39,225 bases of DNA, taken from the NCBI GenBank assembly GCA_009699575.1, contig WLNY01000013.1:1-39225 (forward strand), given 5' to 3'. A program made the translations under genes and the position numbers. Under the pieces are notes generated by a model. The model was not told the origin of the DNA, did no database searches, and was given only the letters and a program-made list of their open reading frames with translations. Each line of letters opens with the position of its first letter. Position 1 is the first letter of the stretch. Below are positions 27,393 through 35,486 of the stretch, piece by piece. The DNA comes from Actinomycetota bacterium (lineage in GTDB: Bacteria > Actinomycetota > Actinomycetes > Nanopelagicales > Nanopelagicaceae).

Positions 27393-29237
27393 ATGAGCGG
27401 TCGCATAAGGGAAGAAGATGTTGCCTATATCCGCGATCGCGCTCCCATTGATGAAGTTGTTGGCGATTACGTGCAACTCAAATCCGCCGGTGGCGGGCAA
27501 AAGAAAGGTCTCTGCCCGTTCCACGACGAAAAGTCTCCTTCATTTCATGTAACACCAAGTAAGGGATATTTTCATTGCTTTGGGTGCCAAAGTGGCGGAG
27601 ATGTAATTGCTTTTCTTATGAAAATTGATCATCTCACCTTTACCGAAACGATTGAACGTTTAGCAGATCGAATTGGGTATGCGCTCAGATATGAGGAGTC
27701 AGGATCTGGCCCAAGTGTTCCATCTGGTCAGCGCAGCCGACTCATTGCAGCAAATGCTCAAGCCGCAATCTATTATCAAGAGCAACTCAATACTTCTCCA
27801 GGTGCTGCTCACGGCCGCGAACTTTTGCAAAAACGTGGATTTGATAAAGCCGCATGCCAACAATTTGGCGTTGGCTATGCACCTGATGAATGGGATGCCC
27901 TTACTAAACATTTGCGCGCGCAAGGCTTCACTATTGATGAGCTAGAAACAGCAGGACTTTCAAAGATGGGTCAACGTGGACCAATTGATCGATTCCGCAA
28001 TCGACTCACATGGCCAATTCGAGATATTTCAGGTGATGTTGTTGGTTTTGGATGTCGCAAGTTAGCAAGTGATGAAGAAGACCAGGGACCTAAGTACCTT
28101 AACACTCCCGAGACTCCCATATATAAAAAGAGTCAGGTTTTATACGGACTCGATGTTGCTAAAAAAGAAATTGCCAAGAAACGCCAAGCGGTAATTGTTG
28201 AGGGCTACACAGATGTTATGGCTGCGCACCTCGCAGGAATTACTACAGCTGTGGCAACGTGCGGTACAGCCTTTGGAGCTGACCATATTCGTATTTTGCG
28301 CCGCTTATTGATGGATGATGATGCATTTCGCGGTGAAGTGATTTTTACTTTTGATGGTGATGCAGCCGGTCAAAAAGCTGCTCTGCGAGCCTTTAGTGAT
28401 GATCAAAAATTTGTCACTCAAACATTTGTTGCCGTTGAACCTAACGGCCTCGATCCCTGCGAATTGCGCCAGGAACATGGTGATGCAGCCTTGCGAGATC
28501 TTATTGCCAGGCGAGTTCCACTTTTTGAATTTGCTATTCGCGCTGAATTAGCAAAATACACGTTGGATAACGCCGAAGGGCGTGTAAGCGCACTTAACGC
28601 AACTGCGCCGTTGGTTGCGCAAATTCGAGATAAGTCACTTCGTCCTGAATACACACGCTTGCTGGCGGGATGGCTCGGCGTCGATGTTGAAATTGTTTCA
28701 GCGGCAGTTTCTCAAGGAGCAAGACGAGTGCCAGTGCAAGCATCGGAACAGCAGCAAGAGAATCCAATTGATAATAATTGGCGTCCAGATCCTTCAGAGC
28801 CTCGACTTATTTTGGAACGTGAAGTTCTCAAAGCAAGAGTGCAGATGCCAGAACTCTTACATAACTGGAAGACCATTGAAGATGCTGCATTTACGCACCC
28901 TGCCTATCGAGAATTGCGCTCTGTTATTGACGACATTTCTCCAGAAGGCACAATCGAAATTGGTAAAGTCACAAATGAAAATATGCGAGCTCTCTTCACG
29001 GAATTGTCGGTAGAGCCCATACGAACTGATGGCGAAGTCTCCCTTGGCTATGTACAAAGTATCGTGGCCAGACTTCGCGAGGTAGGCATCTCCCGCCAGA
29101 TAGCAGAACTTAAATCGAGCCTGCAAAGACTCAACCCAGTGGAAAATGTCGATGAATATAACGCCGCTTTTGCCACCCTTGTTGCCCTGGAGAGTGCGCG
29201 CCGAACCCTTCATGATGTGGCTATTGGGGGACTGTAG
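27393..29237 (+). CDS. dnaG: DNA primase
   Basis: 614 aa, synthesises RNA primers for replication. Domains: CHC2 zinc-binding domain (residues about 5-100) with C-P-F-H and C-F-G-C ligands around KSPSFHVTPSKGYFHC; catalytic core with RNAP-like basic motif DRFRNRLTWPI and the Toprim domain (about 265-350) with VIVEGYTDVMAAHLAGI and TFDGDAAGQKAA metal-binding acidic residues; and a C-terminal DnaB-interacting helical region (about 455-614). Length is normal. A promoter overlapping the end of dgt allows separate expression. tRNA-Asn follows. Confidence 0.97.
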   Translation: MSGRIREEDVAYIRDRAPIDEVVGDYVQLKSAGGGQKKGLCPFHDEKSPSFHVTPSKGYFHCFGCQSGGDVIAFLMKIDHLTFTETIERLADRIGYALRYEESGSGPSVPSGQRSRLIAANAQAAIYYQEQLNTSPGAAHGRELLQKRGFDKAACQQFGVGYAPDEWDALTKHLRAQGFTIDELETAGLSKMGQRGPIDRFRNRLTWPIRDISGDVVGFGCRKLASDEEDQGPKYLNTPETPIYKKSQVLYGLDVAKKEIAKKRQAVIVEGYTDVMAAHLAGITTAVATCGTAFGADHIRILRRLLMDDDAFRGEVIFTFDGDAAGQKAALRAFSDDQKFVTQTFVAVEPNGLDPCELRQEHGDAALRDLIARRVPLFEFAIRAELAKYTLDNAEGRVSALNATAPLVAQIRDKSLRPEYTRLLAGWLGVDVEIVSAAVSQGARRVPVQASEQQQENPIDNNWRPDPSEPRLILEREVLKARVQMPELLHNWKTIEDAAFTHPAYRELRSVIDDISPEGTIEIGKVTNENMRALFTELSVEPIRTDGEVSLGYVQSIVARLREVGISRQIAELKSSLQRLNPVENVDEYNAAFATLVALESARRTLHDVAIGGL

Positions 29238-29319
29238 AAGCGGCAAATTTTGCACAATTTCAGCGACTCCTCATCTGTGCGCTAGAGTGTGCGCTCGTTA
29301 CTCCTAAGAGTTTCGATAG

Positions 29320-29391
29320 TCCCTGATAGCTCAATGGCAGAGCAGCCGGCTGTTAACCGGCAGGTTCTTGGTTCGAATCCAAGTCAGGGAG
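29320..29391 (+). tRNA. tRNA-Asn (anticodon GTT)
   Basis: Full cloverleaf read by eye: acceptor TCCCTGA/TCAGGGA, D arm GCTC/GAGC, anticodon stem GCCGG/CCGGC with loop CTGTTAA (GTT at 29352-29354), T arm CTTGG/CCAAG with TTCGAAT. Discriminator G at 29391. The 3' CCA is not encoded (GCA follows). Its G34 is a Tgt target. Confidence 0.97.
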
Positions 29392-29443
29392 CAGCGTTAT
29401 ATTTCCACGCCGGTCCTATCAGGAATTACTCAGGTCAAGGCTC

Positions 29444-29456
29444 TAGTATTTTAATC
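29444..29456 (+). promoter_or_regulatory. Leaderless -10 element of the DoxX-Rieske gene
   Basis: TAGTAT (29444-29449) plus 7 bases precedes the ATG at 29457. Confidence 0.45.
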
Positions 29457-30356
29457 ATGAGCCGTCGAATTCAAAGTGTCACACAATCATGGCAATCTCA
29501 ATCTCTTGCTACCCGCGTCATTCGCGCATGGCTAGGAGTCACCTGGATTTATGCGGGTTGGGATAAGGCAACAGATTCTGGATTTCTCACTCGTGGATCT
29601 GCGACGTTTATTGGGACGCAGTTATCGGCATACTCGGTGAATTCGCCTATTGGATTTCTTTTCAATAAGGCGATTGAACACGCAACTCTTGTGGGTGCAT
29701 TTGTAATGGTCGCAGAGTTTGCTATTGGAATTGCAACGCTCTTGTGGGTATCTCCAACTCTTGCAGCATTCGGTGGATTTGCGATGTCGATTGGATTATG
29801 GCTTGCATCGTCTTGGCATGTTAATCCATATTTCCTCGCCAGCGATAGCGCTTACGCAGTTCTTTGGCTCGCATATTTCCTCACCTTGTATTCCAATCGA
29901 AGTTCGGCAAAAATTAATTTAGATCGACGCGGCGTATTGAGAATTTCAGCTGTCGCAGCAACGGCTGTAATCGCCGCTGGAATTGGTAAACTTTTTTCAG
30001 GAAATACTTCAAAAGAAAATTCCAGCAAATCAAAATCCACTAACTCTTCCAGCACTTCAAATAACATTATAAAATTAGCCGATATTAAGGAGGGAGCAAC
30101 TCACACATTCCAAGCGGCAAATGGGGCTCCAGCAGTTCTCTTTCGCACAAAACTCGGCGTATATGCATACTCGGCAATTTGTACTCATGAAGGCTGCACC
30201 GTTAATTACTCGGCGCGTTCTGGTTACCTAGAATGTCCTTGTCACGGAGCGGTCTTTGATCCTGCAGATGGAGCAAAGGTTCTTAGTGGCCCAGCTCCGA
30301 CGCCACTTGATTCTGTAAAAGTAGCCATTAATGGCGAGTGGGTCACTCTCGTCTAA
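29457..30356 (+). CDS. DoxX-like membrane domain fused to a Rieske [2Fe-2S] domain
   Basis: 299 aa from the ATG at 29457; the open frame back to 29289 runs through the tRNA and is not coding. Residues about 20-145 form four membrane helices of the DoxX/TQO type (AWLGVTWIYAGWDKATDSGF, AEFAIGIATLLWV, WLASSWHVNPYF). A further helix (about 163-178) is followed by a Ser/Lys/Asn-rich linker (182-205). Residues 206-299 are a Rieske domain with ligands C242, H244, C260 and H263 and a likely disulfide C247-C262 (C-T-H-E-G-C and C-P-C-H). The Rieske domain should face outward. The fusion suggests electron transfer between a quinone-type membrane site and an acceptor, but substrate is unknown. Confidence 0.9.
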   Translation: MSRRIQSVTQSWQSQSLATRVIRAWLGVTWIYAGWDKATDSGFLTRGSATFIGTQLSAYSVNSPIGFLFNKAIEHATLVGAFVMVAEFAIGIATLLWVSPTLAAFGGFAMSIGLWLASSWHVNPYFLASDSAYAVLWLAYFLTLYSNRSSAKINLDRRGVLRISAVAATAVIAAGIGKLFSGNTSKENSSKSKSTNSSSTSNNIIKLADIKEGATHTFQAANGAPAVLFRTKLGVYAYSAICTHEGCTVNYSARSGYLECPCHGAVFDPADGAKVLSGPAPTPLDSVKVAINGEWVTLV

Positions 30357-30446
30357 TCCGCATTTATGTCTGAGGAAATTGTCATAGAATTCTAAGAATC
30401 AAATAACATGATGGTGTCTAAGAAAATCTACCGGAAGGTACTTAAC

Positions 30447-31595
30447 ATGAGCGTGCAGGCAGTTACAAAAAAGATTGCATCGCATACATCTTCTAAAATA
30501 GGTGCAGCATTTATTGCAGGAGCCCTTATTGCAGGCGGAGTAGCAACTGCTGCGACTAATAACTCAGCCGGTACCAATGCCTGTATTGATTCCAAGACAA
30601 AGGTGATGTACTACTCGGCAGATGGAACATGCACTAAGAATCGCACGCCAATCCAAATTACCTCAAATAATTTTGATGTGAAAAATATTGCTGCAACCGT
30701 GACTCCTTCAGTGGTTTCAATTGCAGTTGTTTCTTCACTTGGAAGCGGTACCGGTTCGGGATGGGTTTATCAAACCAACTCTGGTTCAAGTTACATCATC
30801 ACTAATAACCATGTTATTGAGGGCGCTGCTCTTTCAGGCACTATTACTGTTGAATTTTCATCAGGTGAACAAGTTTCCGCAAAAATAATAGGTCGCGATA
30901 TCGCCTATGACATTGCAGTTTTACAAGTCGAGAAGGGGTCACTGCCAGTACTTAGTATTGGAAATTCTTCGCAAATCAGTGTCGGAGACCCAGTCATAGC
31001 TATTGGTTCACCATTGGGACTAGCAAGTACAGTGACAAGTGGAATTGTTTCAGCGCTTAATCGGCCTGTATCGGCTGGAACGGTGGGTGCTGAATCTTTT
31101 GTTAACGCGATCCAAACAGATGCTGCAATTAACCCGGGTAATTCGGGAGGAGCGCTCATTGATTCTCAAGGACGAATCATTGGCGTCAATTCTGCGATTG
31201 CAACACTGACCAACGGTTCTGCAAGTGGCAGCATTGGTCTTGGCTTTGCTATACCAATTAATGAAGCAAAAAGAGTCATCGATGAAATAATTTCAACACC
31301 TACACATACTTCGACACGTCCTGTGATGGGTGTCTATTTTGATTCAACATTTACAGGCATTGGTGCAAAAATCCTTAAACTAAGCCCAGGTGAAGCTGCA
31401 GATAAAGCTGGAATTCCGGTTGGCGCTGTCATCCGTTCTATTGGTGGAGTAAAAATTGTTGATCAGGTAAGTGCCATTGTGCGAATCCGCTCGTACGCCC
31501 CAGGTTCGACAATAAGTGTTGTTGTGGAATTGCCAAGTAGTGGCGGCTCAAAGACGTACTCCATCAAGCTGGGTAGTACGGCATCCAATGGCTAA
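30447..31595 (+). CDS. HtrA/DegP-like serine protease with PDZ domain
   Basis: 382 aa from the ATG at 30447, which has GGAAGG 8 bases upstream; ATGs at 30408 and 30411 lack a site. One N-terminal membrane or signal segment (IGAAFIAGALIAGGVATAA) exports the rest. Trypsin-like domain with a complete triad: H122 (TNNHVIEG), D155 (AYDIAVLQ) and S233 (NPGNSGGAL). The C-terminal about 90 residues form a PDZ domain (GVYFDSTFTGIGAKILKLSP, then EAADKAGIPVGAVIRSIGG). Family members degrade or refold misfolded envelope proteins. A Cys pair (ACIDS, GTCTK) before the protease domain might form a disulfide. Confidence 0.94.
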   Translation: MSVQAVTKKIASHTSSKIGAAFIAGALIAGGVATAATNNSAGTNACIDSKTKVMYYSADGTCTKNRTPIQITSNNFDVKNIAATVTPSVVSIAVVSSLGSGTGSGWVYQTNSGSSYIITNNHVIEGAALSGTITVEFSSGEQVSAKIIGRDIAYDIAVLQVEKGSLPVLSIGNSSQISVGDPVIAIGSPLGLASTVTSGIVSALNRPVSAGTVGAESFVNAIQTDAAINPGNSGGALIDSQGRIIGVNSAIATLTNGSASGSIGLGFAIPINEAKRVIDEIISTPTHTSTRPVMGVYFDSTFTGIGAKILKLSPGEAADKAGIPVGAVIRSIGGVKIVDQVSAIVRIRSYAPGSTISVVVELPSSGGSKTYSIKLGSTASNG

Positions 31596-31599
31596 CCTG

Positions 31600-31611
31600 T
31601 AAGATTGCAGC
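31600..31611 (+). promoter_or_regulatory. Leaderless -10 element of the ACT-domain gene
   Basis: TAAGAT (31600-31605) plus 6 bases precedes the ATG at 31612, 16 bases after the protease stop. Confidence 0.5.
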
Positions 31612-31854
31612 ATGGCTCTTTTTAAACTTCAGGTTTCGCTTCCCGATCGCCCAGGCTCACTGGGGGCGCTTGCATCTGCTATCGGCTTTGCGGGCGGGGA
31701 TATTCGTGGCCTCGTAGTTAAAGGGGCAGAAGAAGGAAAAGGTTTTGATGACATTACTGTCGCAATTCCTGGAAGTGACCCAACGGATCTTCTCAATATT
31801 CTTGGTTCAATTGGCGGCGTAGAGGTTCTCTCTATTAACGCACTGGATGAATAG
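31612..31854 (+). CDS. Small stand-alone ACT-domain protein
   Basis: 80 aa, a single ACT fold: LFKLQVSLPDRPGSLGALASAIGFAGGDIRGLVV, where D-R-P-G-S-L is the usual ligand-loop motif, then DDITVAIPGSDPTDLLNILGSIGGVEVLSI. ACT domains bind amino acids and regulate metabolism. No catalytic domain is attached and no amino-acid gene is adjacent, so the partner is unknown. The 3' end overlaps galE by 20 bases. Confidence 0.85.
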   Translation: MALFKLQVSLPDRPGSLGALASAIGFAGGDIRGLVVKGAEEGKGFDDITVAIPGSDPTDLLNILGSIGGVEVLSINALDE

Positions 31855-32797
31855 AGTGCGCGGTATCGCGCACCATATCCTCTAAATTTCTCACAGGCTC
31901 CCAGTTTAGAAGAGATTTCGCGCGTGAAATATCTGCAACAAGAATTGCAGGATCTCCTTGACGTCTTGAAGCATCTACCGTGGGGATGTCATAACCAAGT
32001 GCACGTGATGAAGCGGTAATAACTTCGCGCACCGAATATCCAATTCCACCTCCAACATTGATAATTGTGTGCGAGGGCGCGTCCAGGGAGTTGAGAGCTG
32101 ATACGTGAGCATCCACTAAGTCAATGACATGAACATAATCTCTGATGCATGTTCCGTCAGGAGTTGGCCAATCTGTTCCAAATATTTTTACTGGCTCATC
32201 AGGTTTTGAGCGCAAGACCATTGGAATGAGATGAGTTTCTGGATTGTGGCGCTCGGCGAGCCATTGACCATTAATGTTTATCGCACCCGCGACATTGAAA
32301 TATCGAAGAGAAATTGCAGAGATTCCATTAACTGAAGATTCTCGAGCGAGCATCTCATCGACAGCTAATTTACTTTCACCATAAGGATTTGTCGGAATAC
32401 CAATCTGCGTTTCGGGAGTAGGTGAGATTGCCGGATCTCCATAAGTAGATGCTGATGATGAGAAAACAATTTTCTTTAGTCCCATATATTGCATCTGTTC
32501 TAGAAGTAATCGAGTTCCTTCAATGTTTACATTTCTGTACAGATCTGGTTTTTCAACTGATTCAGATACGAGCGATTTTCCGGCAAAATGCATGACTGCA
32601 TTACATCCAGTGAGAGCATCCTCAATTGCGGTGGAGTCAAGAATCGATCCACGAATAAATCTAACATTCTCAGGAATTGAATCCTTGTGCCCAGTGCTGC
32701 AATCATCAAGGACGCTAACTTCAAAGCCTTTACTCAATAGAATTGCAACCGCAGTGGCTCCTATATATCCGGCGCCTCCTGTTACAAGAATTCGCAC
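31835..32797 (-). CDS. galE: UDP-glucose 4-epimerase
   Basis: 320 aa, starting at a GTG that shares one base with the galT stop. Interconverts UDP-glucose and UDP-galactose using bound NAD+. Seen: ILVTGGAGYIGATAVAILL (NAD+ loop, residues 3-21), VLDDCSTGHKDSIP, MHFAGKSLVSES, SSSASTYGD, the Y-G-E-S-K catalytic tyrosine-lysine pair in TNPYGESKLAVDE, SLRYFNVAGA and DGTCIRDYVHVIDLVDAHV. Supplies UDP-galactose for envelope sugars or works in galactose breakdown with GalT. Confidence 0.95.
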   Translation of the reverse strand: MRILVTGGAGYIGATAVAILLSKGFEVSVLDDCSTGHKDSIPENVRFIRGSILDSTAIEDALTGCNAVMHFAGKSLVSESVEKPDLYRNVNIEGTRLLLEQMQYMGLKKIVFSSSASTYGDPAISPTPETQIGIPTNPYGESKLAVDEMLARESSVNGISAISLRYFNVAGAININGQWLAERHNPETHLIPMVLRSKPDEPVKIFGTDWPTPDGTCIRDYVHVIDLVDAHVSALNSLDAPSHTIINVGGGIGYSVREVITASSRALGYDIPTVDASRRQGDPAILVADISRAKSLLNWEPVRNLEDMVRDTAHSIHPVR

Positions 32798-33912
32798 TAT
32801 ACGAGGTTCACATCTCGCAGTTGGGCTGCTGATTGTTCTGGCCGCAAATCCATGATGAAAGCACCCATCGCTGATTCCGATCCAGCCAAATATTTCAATT
32901 TTCCAGGTGCGCGGCGCACGCTTGTAATCTGCCAGTGGAGACGAAGCAATTCACGACCAGTGCGCACCGGAGCTTGATGCCACGCAGCAATGTAGGCCAT
33001 CGGAATATTAAAAACTCCATCGAGACGGCGCATCACCTCGAGTGCGATCGATGGAAAAGCATCGGCAGCAGCAGGGGAAAGTTGCGTTAAATCTGCAACG
33101 GATGTCAGCGGTGCAACATGTATCTCAAAGGAATACCTAGCTGCATAAGGAACGTAGGCTACCCAATGTTCATTCCGTGCCACAATTCTTTCACCATCTC
33201 GAATTTCCCGTGCAACAACATCATCGAGCAAAATGTTCCCAGTTCGTTCATGATGTGCCTGTGCCACTGCAAGCATCAGCGATACGCGCGGTGGAATGTA
33301 CGAGTATGCGTAAATTTGGCCGTGAGGATGAGAAAGCGTGACACCTACTTCTTCTCCACGATTTTCAAATGGAGTGACATGTTCGATGTATGGCAATTGA
33401 GAAAGTTCGTGAGTTCTATCAATCCATGCTTCAAGCAAGGTTCGTACTCGCTGCGGTGATAAATCTAAAAATGATTTACCATGTTCGGAAGTAAAACAAA
33501 TCACTTCACACTTTCCAGCAGCTGTCCCCATGTCTGTATCAGGTCCTGCCAAATCTGGAAGGGCCCAGTCTCCTTGTGGCGCCCGCAGGGAGGGTGTTCG
33601 GTTATCAAAAACCACCACTTCGAAATCACTTTCTGGAATTTCTGTAGGCAACGACTGAGTAGATGGACACAGTGGGCAGAGTTCTTTGGGTGGCAGAAAG
33701 ACGCGACCTTGACGATGATGTGAAACAGCAATCCATTCATTCGTGAGTGGATCTAAACGCAATTCGCCAATTCCTGGCTGTTCCGCACTTTCTCTGGTGT
33801 CGATGTTAGATCTACGTTGACCGTGTGTATCGTAATATCGAATGATTCGACCATCGGATAACTCTTTAGATGTACGAATTACTCCGGCTGCGAGTTCTTT
33901 AATCTCATCCAT
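32797..33912 (-). CDS. galT: Galactose-1-phosphate uridylyltransferase
   Basis: 371 aa. Exchanges UMP between UDP-glucose and galactose 1-phosphate in the Leloir pathway. HIT-superfamily signatures: RLDPLTNEWIAVSHHRQGRV at the N-terminus, zinc-type C-P-L-C-P pair (residues about 79-83), ENRGEEVGVTLSHPHGQIYAY with the nucleophilic H-P-H, and the second domain YSFEIHVAPL and YIAAWHQAPV. It starts 7 bases after glpK and runs directly into galE. galK is not in the window. Confidence 0.95.
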   Translation of the reverse strand: MDEIKELAAGVIRTSKELSDGRIIRYYDTHGQRRSNIDTRESAEQPGIGELRLDPLTNEWIAVSHHRQGRVFLPPKELCPLCPSTQSLPTEIPESDFEVVVFDNRTPSLRAPQGDWALPDLAGPDTDMGTAAGKCEVICFTSEHGKSFLDLSPQRVRTLLEAWIDRTHELSQLPYIEHVTPFENRGEEVGVTLSHPHGQIYAYSYIPPRVSLMLAVAQAHHERTGNILLDDVVAREIRDGERIVARNEHWVAYVPYAARYSFEIHVAPLTSVADLTQLSPAAADAFPSIALEVMRRLDGVFNIPMAYIAAWHQAPVRTGRELLRLHWQITSVRRAPGKLKYLAGSESAMGAFIMDLRPEQSAAQLRDVNLV

Positions 33913-33919
33913 AGTGGTT

Positions 33920-35419
33920 CTACTCTACCCAGTTCAAGGTTCTTTCAATTGCTTTCTTCCAAGTGGCATAACCGGTTGTTCGCATTTGTTGCGTATTCTG
34001 TGGATTCCAGCTCATTGATTCTTGCCATAGAGATCTAATTTCATCAGTAGAGGACCAATATTTTACGGCAAGGCCAGCTGCATAGGCAGCGCCAAGAGAA
34101 GTAGTTTCCGAAATTACTGGGCGCACAATTTCTATTCCCAGCGCATCAGATTGCATCTGCATCATCAGAGCGTTTCTTGTTCCTCCTCCATCGACGCGCA
34201 TCTCTGTGAGTGAGTGACCCGCATCTGTGGCCATTGCATCCAAGACATCACGGGTCTGATAACAAATAGCCTCCAGAGTCGCGCGAACAATATGTGCCTT
34301 AGTAGTTGCTCTAGTGAGACCTACTATTATTCCACGCGCATCATTTTTCCAATACGGCGCCATAAGCCCAGAGAATGCAGGTACAAAATAAACTCCACCA
34401 GTATCTGGAACTGTAGCCGCGATTTTTTCGGTTTCATCAGCGTTTGCAATAATTCCTAGTTGATCTCGAAGCCATTGAATAGCTGATCCAGTGACAGCAA
34501 CACTTCCTTCAAGTGCGTATTGGGCAGGTGCATCACCTAACTTAAAACACACAGTTGTTAGTAGGCCATTTTTAGAACGAATAATATCTGTACCCGTATT
34601 AAGCAAAGTGAAATTACCTGTGCCATATGTTGTTTTAGATTCGCCATTTTCAAATCGCACTTGTCCAATCATCGCAGCATTTTGATCTCCCAAAACTGCT
34701 GCAATTGGCACTGCCTCTCCAAGGGGGCCAGACGGATGGCAGTACCCATGGATTTCAGAGGACGACTTTATTGCAGCCAAGGTTTCACGAGGAATATTGA
34801 AAATGTCTAGCAAAGATTGATCCCAATCAAGGGTTTCCAAGTTCATCAGCATGGTTCGACTGGCATTAGTCACATCCGTAACGTGTGTACCGCCAGAAAC
34901 GCCGCCAGTGAGATTCCATACGAGCCATGAATCCATTGTTCCAAATCGTGCGCTTCCATTAGCGATAGCGTTTGCGACCAAAGGCATATTGCGCATTAGC
35001 CAATTCATTTTACTTGCGGAAAAATACGGCGAAATTGTCAAACCGGTCAGTCTTTTTAGATGTTCTTGAGTGTCTATTTGTAAATCATCCATAAACTCCG
35101 AAGTGCGTGTGTCCTGCCAGACAATTGCATTATGCAGCGGTTTGCCAGTGGTGACATCCCACGCAACGGTCGTCTCTCGCTGATTAGTAATTCCTATAGC
35201 CACCAAATCTGCCCCCGTGAGAGTTGCGGATGACATTGCAGAGGAAATAACTTCTTGTGCATTTCGCCATATTTCGTTCGCATCGTGCTCTACCCAACCA
35301 GAGTGAGGCAATATTTGCTCGTGCTCTTTTTGACTCTGACTAATCACATTTCCTGCGTGGTCAAAAATAATGAACCGAGTGCTACTTGTACCTTGATCTA
35401 AAGCGCCTATGTATGACAT
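33920..35419 (-). CDS. glpK: Glycerol kinase
   Basis: 499 aa, phosphorylates glycerol to glycerol 3-phosphate. Seen: YIGALDQGTSSTRFIIFDHAGNVIS (phosphate 1 motif), ITNQRETTVAWDVTTGKPLHNAIVWQDTRT, GTMDSWLVWNLTGG, KTTYGTGNFTLLNTG and MRVDGGGTRNALMMQMQSD (adenosine motif), as in standard FGGY glycerol kinases. AAAGG lies 6 bases before the ATG. It heads an apparent glpK-galT-galE operon and is divergent from glpD, so glycerol use is grouped here; a glycerol facilitator is not seen. Confidence 0.96.
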   Translation of the reverse strand: MSYIGALDQGTSSTRFIIFDHAGNVISQSQKEHEQILPHSGWVEHDANEIWRNAQEVISSAMSSATLTGADLVAIGITNQRETTVAWDVTTGKPLHNAIVWQDTRTSEFMDDLQIDTQEHLKRLTGLTISPYFSASKMNWLMRNMPLVANAIANGSARFGTMDSWLVWNLTGGVSGGTHVTDVTNASRTMLMNLETLDWDQSLLDIFNIPRETLAAIKSSSEIHGYCHPSGPLGEAVPIAAVLGDQNAAMIGQVRFENGESKTTYGTGNFTLLNTGTDIIRSKNGLLTTVCFKLGDAPAQYALEGSVAVTGSAIQWLRDQLGIIANADETEKIAATVPDTGGVYFVPAFSGLMAPYWKNDARGIIVGLTRATTKAHIVRATLEAICYQTRDVLDAMATDAGHSLTEMRVDGGGTRNALMMQMQSDALGIEIVRPVISETTSLGAAYAAGLAVKYWSSTDEIRSLWQESMSWNPQNTQQMRTTGYATWKKAIERTLNWVE

Positions 35420-35445
35420 AACCAGCCTTTCACTGCTGCACGCGT

Positions 35446-35457
35446 TAGGCTAGCCTA
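35446..35457. promoter_or_regulatory. Palindromic core of the glpK-glpD divergent promoter
   Basis: TAGGCTAGCCTA is its own reverse complement and gives a TAGGCT -10-like hexamer on each strand. TATAAC at 35458-35463 is another possible glpD -10. Possible operator for co-regulation of glpK and glpD. Confidence 0.45.
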
Positions 35458-35486
35458 TATAACTAGTGCCTAATGGAGTGAGAAAA

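Noticed and set aside
29289-29456. N-terminal extension of the DoxX-Rieske protein
   Set aside because: This frame runs through the complete tRNA-Asn; the ATG at 29457 has a well-placed -10 hexamer.
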